From NCBI GenBank assembly GCA_016219275.1, contig JACRBM010000024.1:62001-126000 (forward strand): a stretch of DNA of 64,000 bases. Reading direction: 5' to 3'. The position numbers and the translations under genes were made by a program. Each line of letters begins with the position of its first letter. Position 1 is the stretch's first letter. The notes beneath the pieces were generated by a model. That model ran no database searches and was not told the origin of the DNA. It saw only the letters and a program-made list of their open reading frames with translations. Of this stretch, positions 8,216-16,477 are shown piece by piece. This DNA comes from Chloroflexota bacterium. GTDB taxonomy: Bacteria > Chloroflexota > Anaerolineae > UBA4142.

Positions 8216-9010
8216 ATGAAAATCTATCAAGTAGATGCCTTCACCGACCAACCCTTTCGCGGTAATCCCGCGTGCGTCTGCGTGATGAACGAGAGCCAAC
8301 CCGATGACTGGATGCGATCACTCGCGCAAGAAATGAATTTGTCCGAGACCGCGTTTCTGCTCAAGCAGGAGAGCGATTTTAGTTTGCGCTGGTTCACGCC
8401 CAAGCGCGAAGTTAGTCTCTGCGGTCACGCGACGCTGGCGACCGCGCACATCTTGTACGAAGAACAGTATCTCAAGATTGAAGAGCCAGCCAGGTTTCAC
8501 ACGCAAAGCGGCTTACTCATCGCGAAGAAAAACGGCGCTCAAATCGAAATGGATTTCCCCGCGCGATTCACCGTCACCGTAGAAGCAAACCTCGACCTGA
8601 ATCACGCTTTGGGAACGACTCCGAAATTCACCCACAAAGCATCTGCGCGGAACGATGTCTACTTGATTGAAGTAGAATCGGAACAAATAGTCCGCGACCT
8701 TGCTCCCGATTTTGCGTTGTTGGCGAACAGCGGCATTCGCGCCGTCATCGTCACAAGCCGTTCACAAACGAGCGATTACGATTTTGTCTCGCGCTATTTC
8801 GCGCCGGGCGTTGGCGTCAACGAAGACCCGGTGACCGGCTCGGCGCATTGTTACCTCGCGCCCTACTGGGAAACCAGGTTGAGCAAGAAATCGCTGATCG
8901 GTTTTCAAGCATCCGCTAGAACCGGCATCATCGAATGCGAGTGGAATGGCGACCGCGTCATCTTGCGTGGCAAGGCGGTCACGATATTCAGGGGAGAGCT
9001 GGGAGTGTGA
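8216..9010 (+). CDS. PhzF family isomerase/epimerase
   Basis: A 264-residue PhzF/DapF-fold protein. The N-terminus MKIYQVDAFTDQPFRGNPA and the acid Glu44 in NLSETAFL are diagnostic, as are SLCGHATLA and NEDPVTGSAH. PhzF proper isomerises DHHA in phenazine synthesis; no phenazine genes are nearby, so this is an uncharacterised family member. ATG at 8216. Confidence 0.93.
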   Translation: MKIYQVDAFTDQPFRGNPACVCVMNESQPDDWMRSLAQEMNLSETAFLLKQESDFSLRWFTPKREVSLCGHATLATAHILYEEQYLKIEEPARFHTQSGLLIAKKNGAQIEMDFPARFTVTVEANLDLNHALGTTPKFTHKASARNDVYLIEVESEQIVRDLAPDFALLANSGIRAVIVTSRSQTSDYDFVSRYFAPGVGVNEDPVTGSAHCYLAPYWETRLSKKSLIGFQASARTGIIECEWNGDRVILRGKAVTIFRGELGV

Positions 9011-9088
9011 TTGGTTTCGCTTGACCGGCTGTAAAATCAATGTTATGCTACCAGCCGTAACAAAGAATGATCTTGCTGGGAGGTGAAG

Positions 9089-9553
9089 ATGGAATGGTCG
9101 CAGGTCATCAACAATCCTTTTTTTAGAAATCTGCCATTCAAGATCGAACAAAACGAATTCGGTCAACTACTGATGAGTCCGGCATCAAACAAACATGGCA
9201 AAATGGAATACCGCGTCGGCAAAGCGATTGAGAAGGGTCGGCAAGGCGGCGAGATTATCGTCGAGTGTTCGATTCAAACATCCGACGGCGTAAAGGTTGC
9301 CGATGTCGCGTGGGCAAGTGATGACTTCGCTGCCGAGTATGGTGACAATACACCCTACCCGCGCGCACCGGAAATTTGCGTCGAGATTGTTTCGACATCC
9401 AATTCAAACGAAGAGATTCGCCACAAAGTGGATTTGTATCTCGCCAAAGGCGCAACCGAAGTCTGGGTTGTGGACGAAGACGGTAAGATGCGGTTCTTTA
9501 ACGTCGTCAGCGAAATACCCAAATCCGAAATGGTCACCCCGGTAAAACTATAG
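9089..9553 (+). CDS. Uma2 family nuclease-like protein, copy 1
   Basis: A 154-residue Uma2 (DUF820) protein of the PD-(D/E)XK superfamily. Core motifs are [17 protein letters not shown] and HKVDLYLAKGATEVWVVD, which place the Asp, Glu-x-Val and Lys/Tyr positions of the fold. The start is ATG 9089 with GGGAGG 6 nt upstream; the in-frame GTG at 9083 overlaps that RBS. A tandem paralogue follows at 9671. Uma2 proteins often occur in many copies and their biological role is unsettled. Confidence 0.88.
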   Translation: MEWSQVINNPFFRNLPFKIEQNEFGQLLMSPASNKHGKMEYRVGKAIEKGRQGGEIIVECSIQTSDGVKVADVAWASDDFAAEYGDNTPYPRAPEICVEIVSTSNSNEEIRHKVDLYLAKGATEVWVVDEDGKMRFFNVVSEIPKSEMVTPVKL

Positions 9554-9557
9554 CCCA

Positions 9558-9659
9558 ATGTCCATCCAACTCATCCAACACTATCACGCCCAGGTCGAAA
9601 AAATCATTCGTTACGGCGGTTCGCGGAACGAAGCGACGCTCCGCACAACCGTAATGTGA
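9558..9659 (+). pseudogene. Remnant: N-terminus of a restriction-modification type enzyme
   Basis: A 33-residue open frame reads MSIQLIQHYHAQVEKIIRYG, then GSRNEATLR, and stops. This resembles the N-termini of type ISP or related fused restriction-methyltransferase proteins (pattern I-x-YGG-x-x-x-E-x-x-x-R). No continuation is present: the second Uma2 gene starts 11 bp later. Most likely the 5' scar of a lost gene. Recognition is from memory of the family, not from a search. Confidence 0.6.
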
Positions 9660-9670
9660 AGGAGGCAAGC

Positions 9671-10144
9671 ATGGAATGGTCTCAAGTCATCAACAATCCA
9701 CTCTTGCAGAATCTTCCCTTCAAAATTGAATTGAACAAGTTTGGGCAACTGTTAATGAGTCCAGCGTCCAATCGGCACGGCATGTTGCAGGTCGCCGTCG
9801 CACTCGCGCTGTCGAAGAAAAAACGCGATGGACGGATTATCAACGAATGCTCGATTCAAACCTCGGATGGCGTCAAGGTTGCCGATGTCGCGTGGGCAAG
9901 CGACGCGTTCATCGCCAAGTACGGCGACAAAACGCCCTACCCGCGCGCACCCGAACTCTGCATCGAAATCGTTTCGCCATCCAATTCCAACGCCGCCATC
10001 GAATTCAAGATCGAATTGTATCTGGCGCGCGGCGCGCAAGAAGTTTGGATCGTGGACGAAAAAGGCAATCTGAAATTCTTTACAAATGATGGCGCGATGA
10101 AATCGAGCAAACTAGCTCCGCGTTTCAAACTCAATCTCAAGTAA
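9671..10144 (+). CDS. Uma2 family nuclease-like protein, copy 2
   Basis: A 157-residue paralogue of the gene at 9089, starting with the same [10 protein letters not shown] and sharing [32 protein letters not shown] and the [18 protein letters not shown] core. ATG 9671 with AGGAGG 6 nt upstream. It is separated from copy 1 by the restriction-modification remnant, and the SDR gene begins 4 bp after its stop. Confidence 0.88.
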   Translation: MEWSQVINNPLLQNLPFKIELNKFGQLLMSPASNRHGMLQVAVALALSKKKRDGRIINECSIQTSDGVKVADVAWASDAFIAKYGDKTPYPRAPELCIEIVSPSNSNAAIEFKIELYLARGAQEVWIVDEKGNLKFFTNDGAMKSSKLAPRFKLNLK

Positions 10145-10148
10145 AACT

Positions 10149-10946
10149 ATGGTCACTCAACTCACCGGCAAATTCGCCGTCATCACCGGCGGCACGCAAG
10201 GACTGGGCGAAGCGACCGCGCGATTGTTCGCGGAACGCGGCGCGGCGGGCATCGTCATTTGCGGACGCAACGCCCAGCGCGGTCAAGCCATCGCGCAAGA
10301 ATTACCGTGCCAAACGATTTTCGTCCAAGCCGATTTGGCGCAGGTGAGCGATTGTCAAAACGTCATCGCACAAGCCGACCGCGCGTTTAGTCGCGTGGAT
10401 ATTCTTGTGAACGCGGCGGGCATCACCGATCGCGGCACCATCCTCGACACGTCACCCGAACTCTTCGACCGCATGTTTGCAATCAACACGCGCGCGCCAT
10501 TTATTTTGATGCAAGAAACAGCGAAGATCATGCGGCGCGAGAAAATCGCCGGAAGCATCGTCAACATTCTCAGCATGGCGAGTCACGGCGGGCAACCGTT
10601 TATTTTTGCGTACAGCGGCGCGAAAGCCGCGCTGTCCGCGCTGACCAAAAACGCGGCGTACTCCTTGATGCGCGACCAGATTCGCGTGAACGGATTGAAC
10701 ATCGGCTGGATGGATACGCCCGGCGAGGATCAAACGCAAAAGCAGTTTCACGGCGCGGACGATACCTGGCTCGCGCGCGCAGAAAGTTCACAGCCATTCA
10801 ACCGACTGCTCAAACCGCGCGAGGTCGCGCAAGCGATTGCGTTTCTCGCCAGCGATGAATCGGGACTGATGACCGGCTCGATCATTGATTTCGATCAATC
10901 GGTGAATGGGTGCTACGACTCGCCGCCGCATCCAAATCCGTTGTGA
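10149..10946 (+). CDS. SDR family oxidoreductase
   Basis: A 265-residue classical short-chain dehydrogenase. It has the cofactor loop TGGTQGLG (13-20), NAAG (88-91), and catalytic Ser142, Tyr155 and Lys159 (YSGAK). The C-terminal [11 protein letters not shown] matches the usual end of the fold. GRN near residue 39 suggests NADP preference, which is inference. Substrate unknown. Confidence 0.93.
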   Translation: MVTQLTGKFAVITGGTQGLGEATARLFAERGAAGIVICGRNAQRGQAIAQELPCQTIFVQADLAQVSDCQNVIAQADRAFSRVDILVNAAGITDRGTILDTSPELFDRMFAINTRAPFILMQETAKIMRREKIAGSIVNILSMASHGGQPFIFAYSGAKAALSALTKNAAYSLMRDQIRVNGLNIGWMDTPGEDQTQKQFHGADDTWLARAESSQPFNRLLKPREVAQAIAFLASDESGLMTGSIIDFDQSVNGCYDSPPHPNPL

Positions 10947-10957
10947 AAAATGCGAAT

Positions 10958-10980
10958 GGGGCGATGCAATGCATCGCCCC
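10958..10980. repeat. Near-perfect palindrome (GGGGCGATGCA)
   Basis: GGGGCGATGCA and TGCATCGCCCC abut around a single centre base just after the SDR gene. It may serve as a transcription stop, although no U-tract follows. Confidence 0.65.
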
Positions 10981-11009
10981 TACATGATTTCTGTGACGCG
11001 GAGGCGATG

Positions 11010-11813
11010 ATGAAGATTCCAAAGTACTGGGCACAGGGCAAGTACTCGCTGGACACCAATGAATCCTTCACCGCTTGGCGTTGGTCGGACACGAGTTACG
11101 AACAAGCCCAGCAACTCGCCAACGACAAGGCGCGCGAAATCGCGTTGAAATTTCAGAACGGTCAACAACTCGATCGATATTCCTACGGCAGAAATCCTCT
11201 GCGCGAAGAAATCGTCCAGTCCATCAAGAACGCGAACGGCAACGAGATCGGCATCGTCACACGAAATCTGTATGGCGCACTCGTGCTCAATGCCGCGCAA
11301 GCCATGTTCATTGATATTGATTTTTCGGACAAGGAGTCGCGCGCGGTATCCGCATCGGAACGCGTCTATCTCCAAACGATTGAACAATGGGCGCAGGCGC
11401 ATCGCGATTGGACCCTACGCGTCTATCGCACCTTTGGCGGAATGCGCTGTTTGATTACGAATGAAATCTTCGACCCGACCCAGGAAAGCAGTCTTGCCGT
11501 TTTGCGTGGACTCAAATCGGATCCCCTGTACGTTACGCTCTGTCGTCAACAGGAAAGTTTTCGCGCGCGCTTGACGCCCAAGCCCTGGCGCTGCGGCGCG
11601 AATCAGCCGCCCTCGCGCTATCCCTGGGAGAATGTGCGCCAAGAACGAAACTATCGCGAATGGGAACAGGCATACCAACGCGCCGCATCGCGATTCATCA
11701 CTTGCCGCTTGCTCAAGCAAATTGGCGATGCCACAACCCATCCCAACGTCGCGCCGATCTTGTCCACGCACGATGAGATGGCTTGCTCGACCAACAACCT
11801 CAACCTGGCGTAA
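11010..11813 (+). CDS. Conserved hypothetical protein
   Basis: Encodes 267 residues from ATG 11010, with GGAGG 5 nt upstream; an ATG directly before it is too close to the RBS. Visible elements include MFIDIDFSD (a hydrophobic-D-x-D motif), VYRTFGGMRCLITNE and a C-terminal half rich in Arg, Trp and Tyr (CGANQPPSRYPWEN). The D-x-D followed by a strand-rich VYRTxGGxR segment recalls archaeo-eukaryotic primase-like folds, but this is only a resemblance. No function assigned. Confidence 0.75.
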   Translation: MKIPKYWAQGKYSLDTNESFTAWRWSDTSYEQAQQLANDKAREIALKFQNGQQLDRYSYGRNPLREEIVQSIKNANGNEIGIVTRNLYGALVLNAAQAMFIDIDFSDKESRAVSASERVYLQTIEQWAQAHRDWTLRVYRTFGGMRCLITNEIFDPTQESSLAVLRGLKSDPLYVTLCRQQESFRARLTPKPWRCGANQPPSRYPWENVRQERNYREWEQAYQRAASRFITCRLLKQIGDATTHPNVAPILSTHDEMACSTNNLNLA

Positions 11814-11819
11814 CGCACC

Positions 11820-11922
11820 GCCCATTTCCAATTTGCGATCCGGCATGTGGGAAACTTGCCCTACCTGTGGCGCAAATTTCCAATTGGCGACCTGGCAAGT
11901 TGGAAACTTGCCCTACAAAAAG
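11820..11922. repeat. Dispersed hairpin repeat cluster (GGCAAGTTGG type)
   Basis: Three successive short palindromes: CAATTTGCGATCCGGCA, GCGCAAATTTCCAATTGGCG and GGCAAGTTGGAAACTTGCC. They belong to the family seen at 3.07 kb and occupy the whole leader of the D-aminoacylase gene. Confidence 0.8.
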
Positions 11923-11930
11923 CAAACTCC

Positions 11931-13538
11931 ATGCAACCAAACCTCGATCTCGTCTTGCGCGGCGGCACGATCATTGATGGCACAGGCGCGCCGATGCGTC
12001 GCGCCGACATTGGCATCGCCGGCAACACTATCGTTGCCATCGGCGATCTCGCGCACGCGTCCGCCGCGCGCGTGCTCGATGTGACCGGACGATACGTCAC
12101 ACCTGGTTTCATTGACATGCACGCACACACGGACGAAACGATTTTTCTCAATCCCAGGATGGAAAGCAAAATCCATCAAGGCGTCACGACCGAGGTGACC
12201 GGTAATTGCGGCGAGTCCGCCGCGCCGCTGCTCGGCTCCGCGCGCGATGAGATGATTCGCTCACTCGAACAGTACGACAATATCCAACTCGACTGGGAAA
12301 CGCTCGACGAGTATTTGCAGCGCGTCGAGCAGACCGGCATCGCGACGAATTACGTTACACTCGTCGGACAAGGCACGTTGCGCGCGAGCGTGATGGGCTA
12401 TGCCATGCGCGCGCCGACCGACGACGAAATGAAAGCGATGCAAAATTTGCTCGCGCGTTCAATCGAACAAGGCGCGTGGGGCATGTCCACCGGTTTGATT
12501 TATCCGCCGTCGTCGTATGCGACCCTGGATGAACTCGTCGCGCTCGCGCGCGTCGCCGCCGAACACGGCGCGATCTACACGAGCCACATTCGCAACGAGG
12601 GCGACCGCTTGCTCGAAGCGGTGGACGAGGCATTGACGATTGGCGAACGCGCGGGGATTCCGGTGCAACTGTCGCACCACAAAGCTGCGGGGAAACGCAA
12701 CTGGGGCAAGGTCAACGAGAGTCTCGCGCGCATCGCGCACGCACGCGAACGCGGTGTCGTCGCGTGTGCGGATCAATACCCGTACATCGCGTCGAGCACC
12801 GGACTGAGCACGGTCATTCCCGACTGGGCGCACGAGGGCGGCGCGGAGAAGATGGTCGTGCGATTGCGCGAAGCGACCACGCGCGCACGCATCGCGGACG
12901 AAGTGCGCGTCGCGCGACCGGGCTGGGAAAATCCGGCGGTGGATTCCGGCTGGCACAACATCATCATCGTCGGCGCGCGCAGTGATCGCGCCTTGCAAGG
13001 CAAATCGGTTTGGCAAATCGCAGAGATGTGGAGCAAAGACCCGGTTGAAACCGCGTGCGATTTGCTCATCGCGAATCAGGGCACTGTCCAGGTTGTCATT
13101 TTCAGCATGAACGAAGACGATGTGCGAACCGTGATGAAAACGCCCTGGGTCTTTATCGGTTCCGATTCAACCGCGCGCGCGCCGCAAGGACCGCTCTCCG
13201 AGGTGCAGTGTCACCCGCGCACGTATGGCACCTTCCCGCGCGTCCTCGCGCAGTACGTGCGCCAAGCCAAGGTGTTGACCTGGGAGCAAGCCATCGCGAA
13301 AATGACGAACGCTCCCGCGCAAATGCTAGGTCTGGATCGGCGCGGGCAACTGTGCGAAGGATTTTTCGCGGACGTCGTCGTGTTCGATCCCGCGACCATC
13401 GTGGACACCGCGTCGTTCACCGAGCCGCATCAATTTCCCCTCGGCATGGATTACGTTTTCGTCAACGGCACGCTCACGATTGATCACGGCACGCACACCG
13501 ATGCGCGCGCGGGACAGGTGTTGCGTAAATCGCGATGA
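11931..13538 (+). CDS. N-acyl-D-amino-acid deacylase (D-aminoacylase family)
   Basis: A 535-residue amidohydrolase. Metal and catalytic landmarks: DMHAHTD (His64, His66), VTGNCGESAAP with Cys93, SHIRNEGDRLLEAVDEA, SHHKAAGKRNW, IGSDSTA and HPRTYGTFPR. These are the signature of the D-aminoacylase branch, which removes acyl groups from N-acyl-D-amino acids. The frame is open upstream to 11847 but that part is repeat DNA; ATG 11931 starts the fold directly. The next gene overlaps by 4 bp (ATGA). Confidence 0.92.
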   Translation: MQPNLDLVLRGGTIIDGTGAPMRRADIGIAGNTIVAIGDLAHASAARVLDVTGRYVTPGFIDMHAHTDETIFLNPRMESKIHQGVTTEVTGNCGESAAPLLGSARDEMIRSLEQYDNIQLDWETLDEYLQRVEQTGIATNYVTLVGQGTLRASVMGYAMRAPTDDEMKAMQNLLARSIEQGAWGMSTGLIYPPSSYATLDELVALARVAAEHGAIYTSHIRNEGDRLLEAVDEALTIGERAGIPVQLSHHKAAGKRNWGKVNESLARIAHARERGVVACADQYPYIASSTGLSTVIPDWAHEGGAEKMVVRLREATTRARIADEVRVARPGWENPAVDSGWHNIIIVGARSDRALQGKSVWQIAEMWSKDPVETACDLLIANQGTVQVVIFSMNEDDVRTVMKTPWVFIGSDSTARAPQGPLSEVQCHPRTYGTFPRVLAQYVRQAKVLTWEQAIAKMTNAPAQMLGLDRRGQLCEGFFADVVVFDPATIVDTASFTEPHQFPLGMDYVFVNGTLTIDHGTHTDARAGQVLRKSR

Positions 13539-14071
13539 CAGACGAAACATTCGAACAGTGTCCCGGCTGTGACGTGCGTCTGCCCAAAGGCGCGGGTGCG
13601 ACGCATCGTTACATCGGCGCGTCGTCGAGTTGCTGGGAAATGTTCGCCGCGCTGTCGAACGGCGGCGAACCGCCTCTCGCGCCGGATCCCCTGAACGATT
13701 TATTGCGCGATGCGTACGCCGCGCAACATCCGGGCATACCCTCTGATCAAGCGATTCAATCGGTGGCGGTGCATCTGCTGACGTTGTACGGCGTCCTCGT
13801 GCGTGGCATCGCGCCGGAAAACGCGCTGTGGATTCGTTTGCGCGCGGTGCGCGAGGGCAAACCGCCCAAACACGCGCGGTTCGCGTGGCTCTCGCCGCCC
13901 TCCTTCGCCGGCAGTCTCACCATCGCGGACATTGTGCGCGCGCCTACTCTCGATGCGCGCACAGTGCGCGTGCGCGAGTACGTGCAGTTGGTCTGGAGGC
14001 GGTGGGCGCGAGATCATTCGAGTACGGTCGCCCAATGGTATGACCAGTTTATTTTGCCGCACAAGTTATAG
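13535..14071 (+). CDS. DUF5946 family protein
   Basis: A 178-residue protein whose N-terminus carries the CPGC motif and TH.Y.G..S.CW (GATHRYIGASSSCW) typical of DUF5946. AVHLLTLYGVLVRG follows. It overlaps the D-aminoacylase stop by ATGA, so it is translationally coupled. No catalytic role is known; Cys and His residues suggest a metal site. Confidence 0.82.
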   Translation: MTDETFEQCPGCDVRLPKGAGATHRYIGASSSCWEMFAALSNGGEPPLAPDPLNDLLRDAYAAQHPGIPSDQAIQSVAVHLLTLYGVLVRGIAPENALWIRLRAVREGKPPKHARFAWLSPPSFAGSLTIADIVRAPTLDARTVRVREYVQLVWRRWARDHSSTVAQWYDQFILPHKL

Positions 14072-14101
14072 ATTCGATCGCATCGCGTCTCTGATAATTT
14101 C

Positions 14102-14130
14102 TTGACACACACGCGGCGCGAGACTATGGT
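14102..14130 (+). promoter_or_regulatory. Sigma-70-type promoter of a short RNA/leader
   Basis: TTGACA at 14102-14107, 17 bp, TATGGT at 14125-14130. The predicted start near 14137 would give a ~125-nt transcript ending at the strong terminator at 14233. Confidence 0.7.
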
Positions 14131-14136
14131 ATAGTG

Positions 14137-14265
14137 TCGGTAATCTGCAGTAGTTGAAGTAGAATCGGTTGCCGGAGTTCCGCTGAGACTGCAGAAGGGA
14201 CAATGGTCGTCCCAACTTTGACATCAAGTCACGCCAATGTCCGATGCGGACATTGGCATTTTTGT
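14137..14265 (+). ncRNA. Unassigned structured RNA or attenuator leader
   Basis: Bounded by a good promoter (14102) and an intrinsic terminator. Inside, CTGCAG near 14146 pairs with CTGCAG near 14190 to enclose a GC-rich segment, and a hairpin GGGAC..GTCCC follows. The terminator is GCCAATGTCC-GATGC-GGACATTGGC plus T5. A secreted protein gene starts 90 bp later. It could be a free sRNA or a regulated leader; I could not match it to TPP, c-di-GMP or other common riboswitch consensus sequences. Confidence 0.55.
14233..14264 (+). terminator. Strong intrinsic terminator
   Basis: A perfect 10-bp stem GCCAATGTCC/GGACATTGGC with a 5-nt loop followed by ATTTTTG. Confidence 0.88.
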
Positions 14266-14354
14266 TTCTTTCCTTCAACGCGTTCCGGCACATTTGCTCT
14301 GGGCTGGTACGTCAACCGCCCACACGCACAACTAGAGGAAAAGGAGTGTGTGAC

Positions 14355-15563
14355 ATGCGCCAACTCACAATCACGCGCCGGCACATCGTTCGTGCGTCCA
14401 CGTTGCTGGCTGCCATACTGATCGTAGGCATCGCGGCGAGAGTAGAACCAATCCAGGTCGCTCACGCGCAGATTGATCTGGAGGCGCTTTCCAAGACCTG
14501 CGCCGCACGGATTGATCAAGAAGCAGTCACCGCGGTACTCTATCATTTCGAATCTCCCGTCGCTCCCCCGAATTGGAATGCCTACGGTGTATCTGATTCG
14601 GATCAGACAGATTGTCGGAATTGGGCGTACACCGAGATTGCCAACCCACTCGGCAAATCCTTTGCGATCATTCCCGCGACGACCTTCGTCCCAAATGCGA
14701 CCCAGCCGCCGGGTGGAAACTGCGAACATCACCACCTTAACTACAGCGTCTTTGGGAAACGAACCGACCAATCCAATTGGGAGTATATCGGCGGCGGCGG
14801 AATGGCGCCAGAGTACATTGAGTTTCCATCGCCGGCGTATTGCTCCGGCCCAACCGTCACGAGCGGGAGTCACAGCTATACTGGATTCCTCTGGGGTACC
14901 AACGAGGTCGTGATCCAGAATAGTCCCTACAAACGAGTGGTCGTCGCGTTGCAAGCGCCTTCGCACGGTGTCTCTGGATGCGGATTCTTTGGATGCTACC
15001 ATCAAGTGAAAATGACCGTCACGTTTTCACCCCTCGATGTGTTCAATCGGCAGGAAGGCGGACTAGGGAGCAATTGGATTGGTACCGGAAAGAGTGGCTA
15101 CCACATCGCAGATAATCGGATCGAGGTCAACAGCGGCGGTCCGGTCATTTGGAATCCCACCATCTTTGGCTCGAACCAAGGCGCCTCTTTCACATTCATC
15201 AATGTAGACCTGAATGGAGTCCATCAGAGTCTCTTGCTCAAAGTACAGGGAGGCGGGTGGCGGACTGGGGTTATCGCCGTCTTTTACAACGCAATCACCA
15301 AGCAAATTGGCATCGAGACCTTTGTGCCGACCAAGGGTTGGAACACGGTCCGAACTTTTTCGCGCACCTTGAACGATGGCGACCAACTGGGCGCGCGCGC
15401 CGGCAGAAACGGGATCGTGGATGTGTACGTCAACGGCAGAGGGATCGGCTTTGGGCGCGTAGATTCGTTCTTCGATAACAAGGGAGGACGGGTCGGACTC
15501 TGGTTCATTGACGCGGGCAATGCGCTTCTGGACGATTTCGCCGGCGCGACCATCGCGCCCTAA
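14355..15563 (+). CDS. Secreted protein with C-terminal concanavalin-like domain
   Basis: Encodes 402 residues. The signal peptide (RRHIVRASTLLAAILIVGIA) ends near AHAQ. The N-terminal half contains several Cys (CRNWAYTE, GNCEHHHLNY, YCSGP, CGFFGCYHQ) that may form disulfides. The C-terminal half, from about DVFNRQEGG, has the beta-sandwich layout of LamG/concanavalin-like modules (NRIEVNSGG, LLLKVQGGG, VGLWFIDAGNALLDDF). AAGGAG lies upstream of ATG 14355. Likely extracellular; ligand unknown. Confidence 0.8.
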   Translation: MRQLTITRRHIVRASTLLAAILIVGIAARVEPIQVAHAQIDLEALSKTCAARIDQEAVTAVLYHFESPVAPPNWNAYGVSDSDQTDCRNWAYTEIANPLGKSFAIIPATTFVPNATQPPGGNCEHHHLNYSVFGKRTDQSNWEYIGGGGMAPEYIEFPSPAYCSGPTVTSGSHSYTGFLWGTNEVVIQNSPYKRVVVALQAPSHGVSGCGFFGCYHQVKMTVTFSPLDVFNRQEGGLGSNWIGTGKSGYHIADNRIEVNSGGPVIWNPTIFGSNQGASFTFINVDLNGVHQSLLLKVQGGGWRTGVIAVFYNAITKQIGIETFVPTKGWNTVRTFSRTLNDGDQLGARAGRNGIVDVYVNGRGIGFGRVDSFFDNKGGRVGLWFIDAGNALLDDFAGATIAP

Positions 15564-15637
15564 GCCAACCATTCACGCGCCGCGGGCATTCTGCCGAAAC
15601 AATTGCGCCAAGTTAGAAAAATTTAACCCCAAAACTA

Positions 15638-15665
15638 TTGACGGTATCGGCAATCGTGATAAAAT
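15638..15665 (+). promoter_or_regulatory. Promoter for BI-1 family gene
   Basis: TTGACG at 15638-15643, 16 bp, TAAAAT at 15660-15665, about 45 bp before the ATG at 15710. Confidence 0.65.
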
Positions 15666-15709
15666 AGACGCAACGAAAATACCAAGCCGTTCACGCAAAG
15701 GAGAATTCC

Positions 15710-16417
15710 ATGAACACGAACGTGTCTTCCCAATCGTACACTCCCGAAATGATTGCCGAAGTTCAACGCGCCTTTGTGACCCGCGTCTATTTTTGGATGA
15801 TGCTGGGTCTGCTCGTGACCGCGGGTGCGGCGATGTTCACGCTGACGCAACAAAACTTGGTCATGGCATTGGTCACCAACCGCTTGCTTTTCTGGGGCTT
15901 GCTTCTGATCGAACTCGCGTTGGTCTGGTCGTTAAGCGGAATGATCGCGCGACTCTCTGTGACGACCGCGATGGTCGGCTTTATCGCGTACGCCGCGCTG
16001 AACGGCGTAACGCTCTCGCTCATCGTATTGGCGTACACCTTGTCGTCTATTGCGACGACCTTTTTCATCACGGCGGGCATGTTCGGCGCGATGAGCGCAT
16101 TCGGCTACGTCACCAAACGCGACCTCACCGCGTGGGGCAGTCTGTTGATGATGGCGCTCGTCGGGTTGATTCTCGCGTCGGTCATCAACATTTTTTTCGC
16201 CAACTCGGTTATCTACTGGGTCACGACGTTCGCCGGCATCGTCATCTTTGTCGGCTTGACCGCGTACGACACGCAAAAGATCAAGCAGATGAGTCTCATG
16301 GTCAACGACAACGGCGAGGTCGAACAAAAAGGCGCGATCATGGGCGCGCTCGCGCTGTACCTCGATTTCATCAACTTGTTCCTGTTACTGTTGCGCTTGT
16401 TCGGACGACGACGGTAA
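15710..16417 (+). CDS. Bax inhibitor-1 (BI-1/YccA) family membrane protein
   Basis: A 235-residue inner-membrane protein with about seven hydrophobic helices and the family hallmarks: FVTRVYFWMMLGLLVTAGA near the N-terminus, AALNGVTLS, FGYVTKRDLTAWG, and the C-terminal ALALYLDFINLFLLLLRLFG. Bacterial members are linked to pH-sensitive calcium leak and FtsH interaction. Monocistronic: own promoter and a strong terminator. Confidence 0.95.
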   Translation: MNTNVSSQSYTPEMIAEVQRAFVTRVYFWMMLGLLVTAGAAMFTLTQQNLVMALVTNRLLFWGLLLIELALVWSLSGMIARLSVTTAMVGFIAYAALNGVTLSLIVLAYTLSSIATTFFITAGMFGAMSAFGYVTKRDLTAWGSLLMMALVGLILASVINIFFANSVIYWVTTFAGIVIFVGLTAYDTQKIKQMSLMVNDNGEVEQKGAIMGALALYLDFINLFLLLLRLFGRRR

Positions 16418-16431
16418 TCGGTACACAAAGT

Positions 16432-16465
16432 GAGACCCGCTTTCATCAAGCGGGTCTCTTTTTTT
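16432..16465 (+). terminator. Intrinsic terminator between convergent genes
   Basis: Stem GAGACCCGCTT/AAGCGGGTCTC, loop TCATC, then T7. It serves the BI-1 gene and lies 13 bp before the end of the convergent oxidoreductase gene. Confidence 0.93.
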
Positions 16466-16477
16466 GCGCGAAGCGAA

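Noticed and set aside
14137-14265. TPP or c-di-GMP riboswitch in the short RNA
   Set aside because: CTGAGA and GGTTGCCG fragments occur, but the remaining conserved blocks of either class are absent and no matching gene follows.
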